Shown piece by piece: positions 1 through 5,854 of a DNA stretch of 6,062 nt. The DNA lies in assembly GCA_004347925.1 (NCBI GenBank), contig QNVD01000280.1:1-6062 (forward strand), given 5' to 3'. Positions within the stretch are counted from its first letter, which is position 1, and the number at the start of each line of letters is the position of its first letter. Below the pieces are notes generated by a model, which was given only the letters and a program-made list of their open reading frames with translations, ran no database searches and was not told the origin of the DNA. The position numbers and the translations under genes were made by a program. This stretch comes from Hadesarchaea archaeon. Lineage in GTDB: Archaea > Hadarchaeota > Hadarchaeia > Hadarchaeales > WYZ-LMO6.

Positions 1-826
1 CCCCCTCCACCACCCCGTAGACGGCCGGGCCCCAGGAGCTCTGCCCCGCCCCCTCCGCCCCCTCCTCCAGCAGGAGCTCCACCGTCTCCTCCAGGAGGGG
101 GCTGGCGAAGAGCCCCCCCTGCACCTCCCTGAAGTACCCCCCCACCACCCTCTGCAGCTCGGTGAGGGCGGAGCCGAAGGAGGGAAGATCCCCCTCCACC
201 AGCCCCGGAAGCATCTTCATCAGCACGAGCCTGCAGGCCCTCCCCACCTCCCCCGGTGAGGGGGAGACCCGGCGGAAGGCCCTCCTTTCCTCCTCCTCCC
301 CCAGCCCCCTGAAGGGGGGCAGGGCCACCACGAACCTCCACTCCTCGGGGAAGGGAGCCCGGAAGAGGAGGGGTGGAAGCTCCCCCTCCCTCCTCCTTCC
401 CCCCTCAAGCACGAAGCCCCCCAGGCGGAAGAGGTGGGTGCCCACCCCCGAGAACTCCCCCCTCGCCAGCAGGAGGCTCACCTCCTCCACCGACATCCTC
501 ATCCCGAAGAGCCTGCTCAGGCCCACCCCCACCGCCAGGGAGAGCTGGGTGGTGGAGCCCAGCCCGGCGTGCTCCGGAATGCCCTCCAGGACCTCGATCC
601 TGGCCCCCTTCCTCCCCACCTTCCTGAGGAAGGCCCTCGCCCTCTCCTCCGCCCTTCCGGAGAGGGGGCCCGAGGCCTCCAGCCTCCGGGAGGGGGAGAG
701 CCTGATCCTCATCCTGGGTCTAAGGAGGGCCACCCCAAGGCCCCCGTGAATCCTGCCCTCCCTCCCCGAGGGATCCAGAATGCCCAGGTGGAGCCTGGAG
801 GGTGCGCTTACCAGAACCTCTCTCAA
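1..826 (-). CDS. mptG: Beta-ribofuranosylaminobenzene 5'-phosphate synthase (GHMP-kinase fold), 3' end cut by window
   Basis: This enzyme family joins 4-hydroxybenzoate or 4-aminobenzoate to phosphoribosyl diphosphate in an early step of H4MPT biosynthesis. I translated the minus strand by hand and found 275 residues before the window edge; the family is usually about 310-330. Family marks are APSRLHLGILD near residues 8-18, the GHMP glycine/serine loop HAGLGSTTQLSLAVG at 86-100, RGEFSGVG...GGFVLEGG at 122-143, and QSSWGPAVYG at 262-271. The loop at 122-129 departs from the RGGTSGIG I recall for methanogen enzymes, so a relative with shifted function is possible. The conserved N-terminus begins right after a TTG (824-826), preceded by GAGGT at 829-833 with only 2 nt spacing. 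I see no in-frame ATG that would keep the N-terminal motif, so TTG is the best start. The gene begins 5 nt after the mtd stop, which implies co-transcription. Confidence 0.85.
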   Translation of the reverse strand, partial: MREVLVSAPSRLHLGILDPSGREGRIHGGLGVALLRPRMRIRLSPSRRLEASGPLSGRAEERARAFLRKVGRKGARIEVLEGIPEHAGLGSTTQLSLAVGVGLSRLFGMRMSVEEVSLLLARGEFSGVGTHLFRLGGFVLEGGRRREGELPPLLFRAPFPEEWRFVVALPPFRGLGEEEERRAFRRVSPSPGEVGRACRLVLMKMLPGLVEGDLPSFGSALTELQRVVGGYFREVQGGLFASPLLEETVELLLEEGAEGAGQSSWGPAVYGVVEG

Positions 827-831
827 GGACC

Positions 832-1665
832 TCAGCTGGGCTTCTCCATGAGCTTCCTCTTGGAGAGCAACCTGCCGTCGTCGGCGTGGGGCTTCCTCAG
901 GAGGGAGTCGGTGGGCTTCTCCAGCTCCCTGGCCTCCGAGGCCAGCCTGGCGGCGGCCTCCATCATCTCGTGGGAGGAGGCCACCACGGGGACGTACTCC
1001 TTCATCTCCTTGAGCTTGAAGCAACCCTCCACCGAAAGCTCCGCCACCTTCTTGGCCATCTCGTACGCGGCCATGGCCTTGGCTAGGGCGTAGGGGTTCT
1101 GGAAGCCCGCGGCCTCCACCGCCTTCTGCCTGGTCACCACCACCCTGGGCAGGTAGGGGGAGCCGCCCTTTATCCCCTGGATGGCCTTCTCCACCTCCTC
1201 GCACACCACGTTGAAGGCCCCGGTGGCGGCCAGGACCTTGATCACGTTGGCGTTGAAGAGGGCCATCTCCGCCGGGTCCAGGAACTCCCTCCTGGCCCCT
1301 ATCATGGCGTCCGCCTCGATCAGCAGGTACCCCATCCCCTCCTTCTCCAGGTCGGGCACCGCCTTCTTCCCCGGGGCGTCCCCCACCACCACCACGGGCT
1401 TCCCCGCCCCCGCCACTATTCTGCGGGCGGCGGTGGGTCCGGGCAGGGCGGGGTTGGGGCTCACGATGAGCACCAGATCGGGGTTGAACTCCAGGATCTT
1501 CTGGGCGCACTCCTTGCACTCCTCCTCCTGCATCTTGGGCCCAGAACCCACCACCCTGAAGTCCACGTCCTCCCTCTCGGCCCTCTCGTCCAGAAGGAGA
1601 TCGATCATGGGGGAGGTGCCGATGTTCCCCACCTTCACCACCCCTATCCTGACCTTCCGGGACAT
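832..1665 (-). CDS. mtd: F420-dependent methylenetetrahydromethanopterin dehydrogenase
   Basis: Mtd reversibly reduces methenyl-H4MPT to methylene-H4MPT with reduced coenzyme F420; it is soluble and cytoplasmic. The product is 277 residues, the usual size. Recognisable family segments are GNIGTSPM at 13-20, LLDERAEREDVDFRVVGSG at 24-42, SPNPALPGPTAARRI at 69-83, DAMIGARREFLDPAEMALFN at 119-138, ASSHEMMEAA at 229-238 and the tail PHADDGRLLSKRKLMEKP at 259-276. As I remember it, the Methanopyrus kandleri enzyme is close in these stretches. The family is unrelated to the bacterial NAD(P)-dependent MtdA/MtdB. The ATG at 1663-1665 has no Shine-Dalgarno upstream; on the coding strand the leader is pyrimidine-rich. 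It lies about 27 nt from the centre of a TATA-like core, so a leaderless mRNA is likely. Downstream, mptG follows after 5 nt. Confidence 0.96.
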   Translation of the reverse strand: MSRKVRIGVVKVGNIGTSPMIDLLLDERAEREDVDFRVVGSGPKMQEEECKECAQKILEFNPDLVLIVSPNPALPGPTAARRIVAGAGKPVVVVGDAPGKKAVPDLEKEGMGYLLIEADAMIGARREFLDPAEMALFNANVIKVLAATGAFNVVCEEVEKAIQGIKGGSPYLPRVVVTRQKAVEAAGFQNPYALAKAMAAYEMAKKVAELSVEGCFKLKEMKEYVPVVASSHEMMEAAARLASEARELEKPTDSLLRKPHADDGRLLSKRKLMEKPS

Positions 1666-1683
1666 CGGGGGGAATGAGGTGGG

Positions 1684-1700
1684 AAAACATTTAAATTTTT
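1684..1700. promoter_or_regulatory. Shared divergent promoter region (TATA-like core) between mtd and fwdD
   Basis: In a very GC-rich window, these 17 bases contain a single C. At their centre is the perfect palindrome ATTTAAAT (1689-1696), which reads as an archaeal TATA box on both strands, with A-rich sequence on either side that could act as BRE. Its centre (about 1692.5) is about 27 nt from the mtd ATG and about 32 nt from the fwdD TTG. With the usual archaeal TATA-to-start distance of roughly 25-27 nt, mtd would be leaderless and fwdD would have a leader of only a few bases. One element or two overlapping ones would then control both transcripts. The position and composition are seen; promoter function is inferred. 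Confidence 0.7.
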
Positions 1701-1724
1701 GGGGGATGGAGGGAAAAGGTCCCT

Positions 1725-2117
1725 TTGGAAGTCCTCCTGAACACCGGCAGGACGGTGGATCAGGGCGTGAGCATGGAGAGGGGGAAGACCTCCCAGGAGT
1801 ACTTTGAGAAGGTGGCCGTGGCCTTCCTCCATCCCGAGGATGCTAAGGAGCTGGGGGTGGGGGAGGGGCAGGCGGTCAGGTTGACCACGGAGTTCGGCTC
1901 GGTGGTGCTCCGGTGCTCCCTGGGGAACACGGAAAGGGGGAGCGTCTTCGTCCCCATGGGGCCCTGGGCCAACGCCCTCACCAGTGCCCTGACGGAGGGG
2001 ACCGGCATGCCTTCTCTGAAGGGCCTGAGGGCCAAGATCGAGGCGGTGCCGGGGGGCAAGCCCACCACCCTGGAGGAGCTCCTGAGGAGCTGGAGGGGGA
2101 GGAGTGGTTCTGCGTAG
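1725..2117 (+). CDS. fwdD: Formylmethanofuran dehydrogenase subunit D (molybdopterin dinucleotide-binding)
   Basis: FwdD is the small molybdopterin-dinucleotide-binding subunit that completes the W/Mo active site with FwdB. The 130 residues match the usual size. The N-terminus EVLLNTGRTVDQG (2-14) and the signature MGPWANALTSALTEGTGMP (78-96) are typical. The start is TTG at 1725. It puts the conserved LLNTGRT motif at residues 4-10, as in homologues, and I see no in-frame ATG in the gap back to the TATA-like element. Ribosome binding is ambiguous: GGAGGG ends about 11 nt upstream and AAGGT about 4 nt upstream. The last 14 nt overlap fwdB. The roughly 25 residues after the conserved core, which end RGRSGSA, look family-poor and are probably just a permissive tail. 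It is the first gene of the rightward run. Confidence 0.92.
   Translation: MEVLLNTGRTVDQGVSMERGKTSQEYFEKVAVAFLHPEDAKELGVGEGQAVRLTTEFGSVVLRCSLGNTERGSVFVPMGPWANALTSALTEGTGMPSLKGLRAKIEAVPGGKPTTLEELLRSWRGRSGSA
2092..2096 (+). promoter_or_regulatory. Shine-Dalgarno sequence deciding the fwdB GTG start
   Basis: GGAGG lies inside the 3' end of fwdD, 7 nt before the GTG at 2104. It favours that GTG over a second in-frame GTG at 2122, which would delete six residues before the first cluster cysteine. Confidence 0.6.
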
Positions 2118-3363
2118 GGGAGTGGTCTGCCCCTTCTGCGGCTGCCTCTGCGACGATCTGGAGGTGGAGGTGGAGGACGGGAGGATAGTTTCCACCAAGA
2201 ACGCCTGTCCCGTTTCCAGGTCCAAGTTCCTCTCCCACGCGGAGGACAGGGCCAGGCCCATGGTGGGGGGAAGGGAGGTGAGCGTGGAGGAGGCCATAGA
2301 GGAGGCCGCCAGGATCCTGAGGGAGGCGGACTTCCCCCTCATCTACGGCCTCAGCTCCACCGAGTCAGACGCCCAGAGGATGGCCGTGAGGCTGGCCGAG
2401 CTCACGGGGGCCAGCCTGGACAACACCTCCTCCACCTGCCACGGCCCCACCGTGCTGGCGGCGCAGGAGTGCGGGGCGGTGAAGTGCACCCTGGGGGAGG
2501 TGAAGAACAGGGCCGATTTGATCGTCTTCTGGGGCTGCAACCCGGCGGAGGCCCACATCCGCCACCCCATCCGGTACTCCATCACCCCCGCGGGCATGTA
2601 CAGGCAGGGGAAGAAGGAGAGGTTCGTGGTGCACGTGGACGTCAGGGAGACCAGGACCTCCAAGATGGTGAACCAGTTCGTGAAGGTGCAGATGGGAAGG
2701 GACTACGAGCTCCTCTCCGCCCTGAGGGCGGCGGTCAGGGGTTATGAGGTGAAGGAGGCGGCGGGGGTTCCCGGGGAGGTGATAAAGGGGCTGGCGGAGA
2801 GGATGAAGGGCTGCAGGTTCGGGATCATCTTCTTCGGCATGGGCCTCACCATGTCCAGGGGGAAGAACCTGAACATAGACGCGGCCCTGAGGCTGGTGAG
2901 GGACCTGAACGAGCACACGAAGTTCCTGATCATGCCCATGAGGGGGCACTTCAACGTTAGCGGGGCCAACGAGGTGCTCACCTGGCTAACGGGATATCCC
3001 TTCGCCCTCAACTTCAGCAGGGGCTACCCCGTTTACAATCCCGGGGAGTTCTCGGCGGTGGACCTCCTCAGCAGGGAGGAGTGCGATGCGGCCCTCATCC
3101 TGGCCTCCGATCCCGCGGCCCACTTCCCCGCCGCGGCCGTCAGGCACCTGGCCTCCATCCCCACCGTGGTGATAGACCCGAAGGTGAGCCTCACCTCCAA
3201 GCTGGCGAGGGTGGTGATCCCCTCGGCCATCGCGGGGATAGAGTGCGAGGGGACCGCCTACCGGATGGACGGTGTTCCCCTCAGGCTGAAGAGGATCGTG
3301 GACTCCCCCTACCTGCCGGACAGGGAGATCCTGGAGAGGATCATAGAGAGGGTGGGAGGATGA
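2104..3363 (+). CDS. fwdB: Formylmethanofuran dehydrogenase subunit B (W/Mo catalytic subunit, cysteine type)
   Basis: FwdB is the catalytic subunit that reduces CO2 to formate at a bis-molybdopterin tungsten or molybdenum centre. The protein has 419 residues, slightly shorter than the roughly 430 of methanogen homologues. An N-terminal [4Fe-4S] site is visible as C9-x2-C12-x3-C16 plus C35; an extra Cys at 14 makes the motif CPFCGCLCDD. C112 and H113 in the TCHGPT motif correspond to the metal-ligating cysteine and neighbouring histidine of Methanothermobacter FwdB (118/119 by my alignment from memory). R280 in MPMRGH is the likely counterpart of its active-site arginine. The codon at the metal ligand is TGC, so this is not a selenocysteine form. 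The GTG at 2104 puts the first cluster cysteine at residue 9, as in homologues. The gene overlaps fwdD by 14 nt and fwdA by 4 nt (ATGA). The W or Mo choice cannot be read from the sequence. Confidence 0.97.
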   Translation: MVLRRGVVCPFCGCLCDDLEVEVEDGRIVSTKNACPVSRSKFLSHAEDRARPMVGGREVSVEEAIEEAARILREADFPLIYGLSSTESDAQRMAVRLAELTGASLDNTSSTCHGPTVLAAQECGAVKCTLGEVKNRADLIVFWGCNPAEAHIRHPIRYSITPAGMYRQGKKERFVVHVDVRETRTSKMVNQFVKVQMGRDYELLSALRAAVRGYEVKEAAGVPGEVIKGLAERMKGCRFGIIFFGMGLTMSRGKNLNIDAALRLVRDLNEHTKFLIMPMRGHFNVSGANEVLTWLTGYPFALNFSRGYPVYNPGEFSAVDLLSREECDAALILASDPAAHFPAAAVRHLASIPTVVIDPKVSLTSKLARVVIPSAIAGIECEGTAYRMDGVPLRLKRIVDSPYLPDREILERIIERVGG

Positions 3364-4976
3364 TCATCAAGAACGGTACCGTCTACGACCCCCTCAACGG
3401 GATCAAGGGGGAGAGGATGGACCTCTTCATCGAGGGGGGGAGGATGGTGGAGGAGGCGAAGGGGGAGGTGATAGACGCCTCCGGTCTCATAGTCTTCCCG
3501 GGAGGGGTGGACCTCCACAGCCACATCGCTGGTTCAAAGGTGAACCTGGGGAGGCTGATGAGGCCCGAGGACCACCGCAGGGATCCCGTCCCCAGGACGG
3601 AGGTCACCAGGAGCGGCACCGGCTACACCGTTCCCACCACCTACGTCACGGGGTACAGGTACGCCGTCCTGGGCTACACCACGGTCATGGAGGCTGCCAT
3701 GCCCCCCCTCACCGCCAGGCACGTCCACGAGGAGCTGGACGACATCCCCATGGTGGACAAGGGTGCCTTCACCATGATGGGCAACAACCACTTCGTGATG
3801 AAGTACCTCAAAGAGGGGAACTGGGAGAAGCTCAGGAACTTCGTGGCCTGGCTCCTGAAGGCCACCAAGGGATACGCCATCAAGCTGGTGAACCCGGGGG
3901 GGGTGGAGAACTGGAAGTGGGGGAAGAACGTGGAGGGTCTGGACGATCAGGTGGAGAACTACGGGGTTACGCCCAGGGAGATCATAAGGGGACTGGCTAG
4001 GGTGAACGAGGAGCTGGGCCTCCCCCACCCCATCCACGTCCACTGCAACAAGCTGGGGACCCCGGGCAAGTTCGGAATAGTGGTGGACACGGTGGAGACG
4101 GTGGTGGCCGAGAGAGGTAGGATTCACATCACCCACATCCAGTTCAACTCCTACGGGGGGGAGGACTGGGCCACCCTCTCCTCCGCCGCCCCGGAGGTGG
4201 CCAAGGCCATCAACAGGTCCGAGGGGGCCACCTGCGACCTGGGGCAGGTGATCTTCGGGGAGGCCACCACCATGACCGGTGACGGTCCCTGGCAGCACCA
4301 GCTCTTCAGGCTCACGGGGAACAAGTGGTACAACTCGGACGTGGAGATGGAGGTGGGGGCGGGGATCGTCCCCTACACCTTCAAGCCCAAGTCCCTGGTG
4401 AACGCGGTGCAGTGGACCATAGGGCTGGAGGTGGCCCTGCTGGTGGAGGATCCCTGGAAGGTGGTGCTCACCACCGACCACCCCAACGCCGGCCCCTTCT
4501 ACCGGTACCCGAAGGTGATCGAGTGGCTGATGAGCAGGAAGGCCAGGGAGAAGACCCTCTCCGAGGTCCACAGGGCGGCCTCCTCCCGCTCCACCCTGCC
4601 TTCCTTGGACAGGGAGTACTCCCTCTACGAGATAGCCGTGATCACCAGGGCCGCCCCCGCCAGGCTCCTGGGCCTGAGGAGGAAGGGGCACCTGGGGGTG
4701 GGGGCGGATGCGGACGTGGCCCTCTACGAGTTCAGGGAGGACGACATAGAGGGCTCCTTCTCGAGGGCCAAGTACGTGATCAAGGACGGGGAGATCGTGG
4801 TGAAGGACGGGAGGGTGGTGAAGGAGCACTGGGGGAAGACCTTCTGGGTTAGCCCACCCGGTGAGCTGCCGGAGGACGCCAGGGAGGAGTTCGAGAGGTA
4901 CTACACGGTCTCCCTGGAGAACTACCCGGTGGAGCCCGAGTACCTCCCCAGGAGCGAGGTGATACCGTGCGGGTGA
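3360..4976 (+). CDS. fwdA: Formylmethanofuran dehydrogenase subunit A (dinuclear-metal amidohydrolase)
   Basis: FwdA is the amidohydrolase-superfamily subunit that condenses formate, delivered through an internal tunnel from FwdB, with methanofuran. It has 538 residues, shorter than the roughly 570-580 of methanogen enzymes. The metal ligands can be assigned: H53 and H55 in GGVDLHSH, the carboxylated lysine K175 in YAIKLVNPGG, H228 in HVHCN and D373 in TTDHPN. All five ligand types are present, so the hydrolase site looks competent. Other family stretches are TGYTVPTTYVTGYRYAVLGY (87-106) and HITHIQFNSYGG (256-267). The reading frame is open upstream to 3081, but the ATG at 3360 overlaps the fwdB stop (ATGA) and starts the usual IIKNGTVYDPLNG N-terminus, so the longer reading is rejected. 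GAGGGTG at 3348-3354 is a plausible ribosome site. The gene overlaps ftr by 10 nt. Confidence 0.97.
   Translation: MIIKNGTVYDPLNGIKGERMDLFIEGGRMVEEAKGEVIDASGLIVFPGGVDLHSHIAGSKVNLGRLMRPEDHRRDPVPRTEVTRSGTGYTVPTTYVTGYRYAVLGYTTVMEAAMPPLTARHVHEELDDIPMVDKGAFTMMGNNHFVMKYLKEGNWEKLRNFVAWLLKATKGYAIKLVNPGGVENWKWGKNVEGLDDQVENYGVTPREIIRGLARVNEELGLPHPIHVHCNKLGTPGKFGIVVDTVETVVAERGRIHITHIQFNSYGGEDWATLSSAAPEVAKAINRSEGATCDLGQVIFGEATTMTGDGPWQHQLFRLTGNKWYNSDVEMEVGAGIVPYTFKPKSLVNAVQWTIGLEVALLVEDPWKVVLTTDHPNAGPFYRYPKVIEWLMSRKAREKTLSEVHRAASSRSTLPSLDREYSLYEIAVITRAAPARLLGLRRKGHLGVGADADVALYEFREDDIEGSFSRAKYVIKDGEIVVKDGRVVKEHWGKTFWVSPPGELPEDAREEFERYYTVSLENYPVEPEYLPRSEVIPCG
4956..4963 (+). promoter_or_regulatory. Shine-Dalgarno sequence for ftr inside fwdA
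   Basis: GAGGTGAT is complementary to the archaeal 16S rRNA 3' end (core AUCACCUC). It lies 3 nt before the GTG at 4967. It supports that GTG over the in-frame GTG at 4973 and suggests ftr can initiate on its own as well as by coupling to fwdA. Confidence 0.7.
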
Positions 4977-5854
4977 ACGGAGTGGAGATAGAGGACACCT
5001 TCGCCGAGGCCTTCGGCATGAGGGCGGCCAGGGTGATCGTGACGGCCAAGAACGAGGCCTGGGTGAGGAACGCCGCCCAGACCGCCACGGGCTTCGCCAC
5101 CTCCGTGATAGCCTGCGGGGCCGAGGCGGGGGTGGAGAGGTGGCTGGGGCCCGAGCAGACCCCGGACGGGAGGCCTGGGGCCAGCCTCCTGATCTTCGCC
5201 ATGTCGGAGAAGGACCTGGAGGATCAGCTGCTCAGGAGGATAGGGCAGTGCGTCATGACCTGCCCCACCACCTCCTGCTTCAACGGCCTGCAGGGGGAGA
5301 AGAGCGTGAAGGTGGGGGCCAAGCTGAGGTTCTTCGGGGACGGCTTCCAGCTCTCCAAGAGGGTGGAGGGGAGGAGGTTCTGGAGGATCCCGGTGATGGA
5401 AGGGGAGTTCCTGGTGGAGGAGGAGTTCGGGATAAAGAGGGCGGTGGGAGGGGGGAACTTCCTCATCCTGGGGGAGGACGAGGACTGCACGCTGGAGGCG
5501 GCGGAGAGGGCGGTGGAGAGGATAAGGAGGGTGGAGGGGGTGGTGGCCCCCTTCCCCGGGGGGGTGGTGAGGAGCGGGAGCAAGGTGGGCTCCAAGTACA
5601 GGTTCCTGAAGGCCTCCACCAACACGGAGTACTGCCCCACCCTGAGGCCCCTGGTGAGGAGCAGGGTCCCGGAGGGGGTGAACTGCGTGCTGGAGATCGT
5701 GATCAACGGCCTGGACGAGGGGAGCGTGAGGAGGGCCATGAGGGAGGGAATAGAGGGGGCATGCTCGGTGAGGGGGATAAGGAGGATCTCGGCGGGGAAC
5801 TACGGGGGGAAGCTGGGCAAGTACCTCTTCCACCTGAGGGAGGTGATGGGATGA
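4967..5854 (+). CDS. ftr: Formylmethanofuran:tetrahydromethanopterin formyltransferase
   Basis: Ftr moves the formyl group from formylmethanofuran to N5 of H4MPT, the step directly after the Fwd complex; it is soluble and usually a homotetramer. The 295 residues match the family (about 297). Conserved stretches in order are NGVEIEDTFAEAF (4-16), TPDGRPG (65-71), GQCVMTCPTT (93-102), FFGDGF (122-127), IPVMEGEFLVEEEFG (141-155), GGGNFLIL (161-168), PFPGGVVRSGSKVGSKY (195-211) and AGNYGGKLGKY (276-286). The GTG at 4967 gives M-R-VNGVEIEDTF, aligned with the usual M-x-INGVEIEDTF N-terminus. The placement is unusual: ftr lies between fwdA and fwdC and overlaps both (10 and 4 nt), whereas in well-known methanogens it is, as I recall, apart from the fwd operon. 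The motifs look archaeal and intact rather than like a degenerate complex subunit. Confidence 0.97.
   Translation: MRVNGVEIEDTFAEAFGMRAARVIVTAKNEAWVRNAAQTATGFATSVIACGAEAGVERWLGPEQTPDGRPGASLLIFAMSEKDLEDQLLRRIGQCVMTCPTTSCFNGLQGEKSVKVGAKLRFFGDGFQLSKRVEGRRFWRIPVMEGEFLVEEEFGIKRAVGGGNFLILGEDEDCTLEAAERAVERIRRVEGVVAPFPGGVVRSGSKVGSKYRFLKASTNTEYCPTLRPLVRSRVPEGVNCVLEIVINGLDEGSVRRAMREGIEGACSVRGIRRISAGNYGGKLGKYLFHLREVMG
5839..5847 (+). promoter_or_regulatory. Full-length Shine-Dalgarno sequence for fwdC inside ftr
   Basis: GGAGGTGAT is a nine-base match to the complement of the archaeal 16S rRNA 3' end and the strongest ribosome site in the window. It ends 3 nt before the fwdC ATG at 5851. Confidence 0.75.

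Noticed and set aside
162..749. 195-codon plus-strand open frame over mptG
   Set aside because: It is rich in Ser, Pro and Arg with no family features, while the minus strand here gives a clear GHMP-fold protein.
1706..1708. ATG in the intergenic gap as a start for fwdD
   Set aside because: It is out of frame with the conserved FwdD reading frame (frame 2 against frame 0).
1715..1726. AAAGG-TC-CCTTT palindrome overlapping the fwdD start, as a possible operator
   Set aside because: The arms are only 5 bp, and the 2-nt centre rules out an RNA hairpin. With one copy and no comparison it cannot be told from chance.
2122..2124. Alternative GTG start for fwdB
   Set aside because: It would leave only two residues before the first cluster cysteine and lacks the well-spaced GGAGG of the GTG at 2104.
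3081..3359. 93-codon N-terminal extension of fwdA from an ATG at 3081
   Set aside because: The stretch overlaps the conserved C-terminal part of fwdB and translates to low-complexity Gly/Arg/Pro sequence. The ATG at 3360 gives the family N-terminus.
3534..4829. 431-codon open frame on the minus strand opposite fwdA
   Set aside because: It lies entirely opposite a gene with intact catalytic motifs. Its translation is a low-complexity run of His, Pro, Gly, Leu and Val, as expected from the complement of GC-rich, purine-loaded codons.
4922..5833. 303-codon open frame on the minus strand opposite ftr
   Set aside because: Composition is dominated by Pro, His and Leu with no recognisable domain, and it is a shadow of a well-conserved gene.
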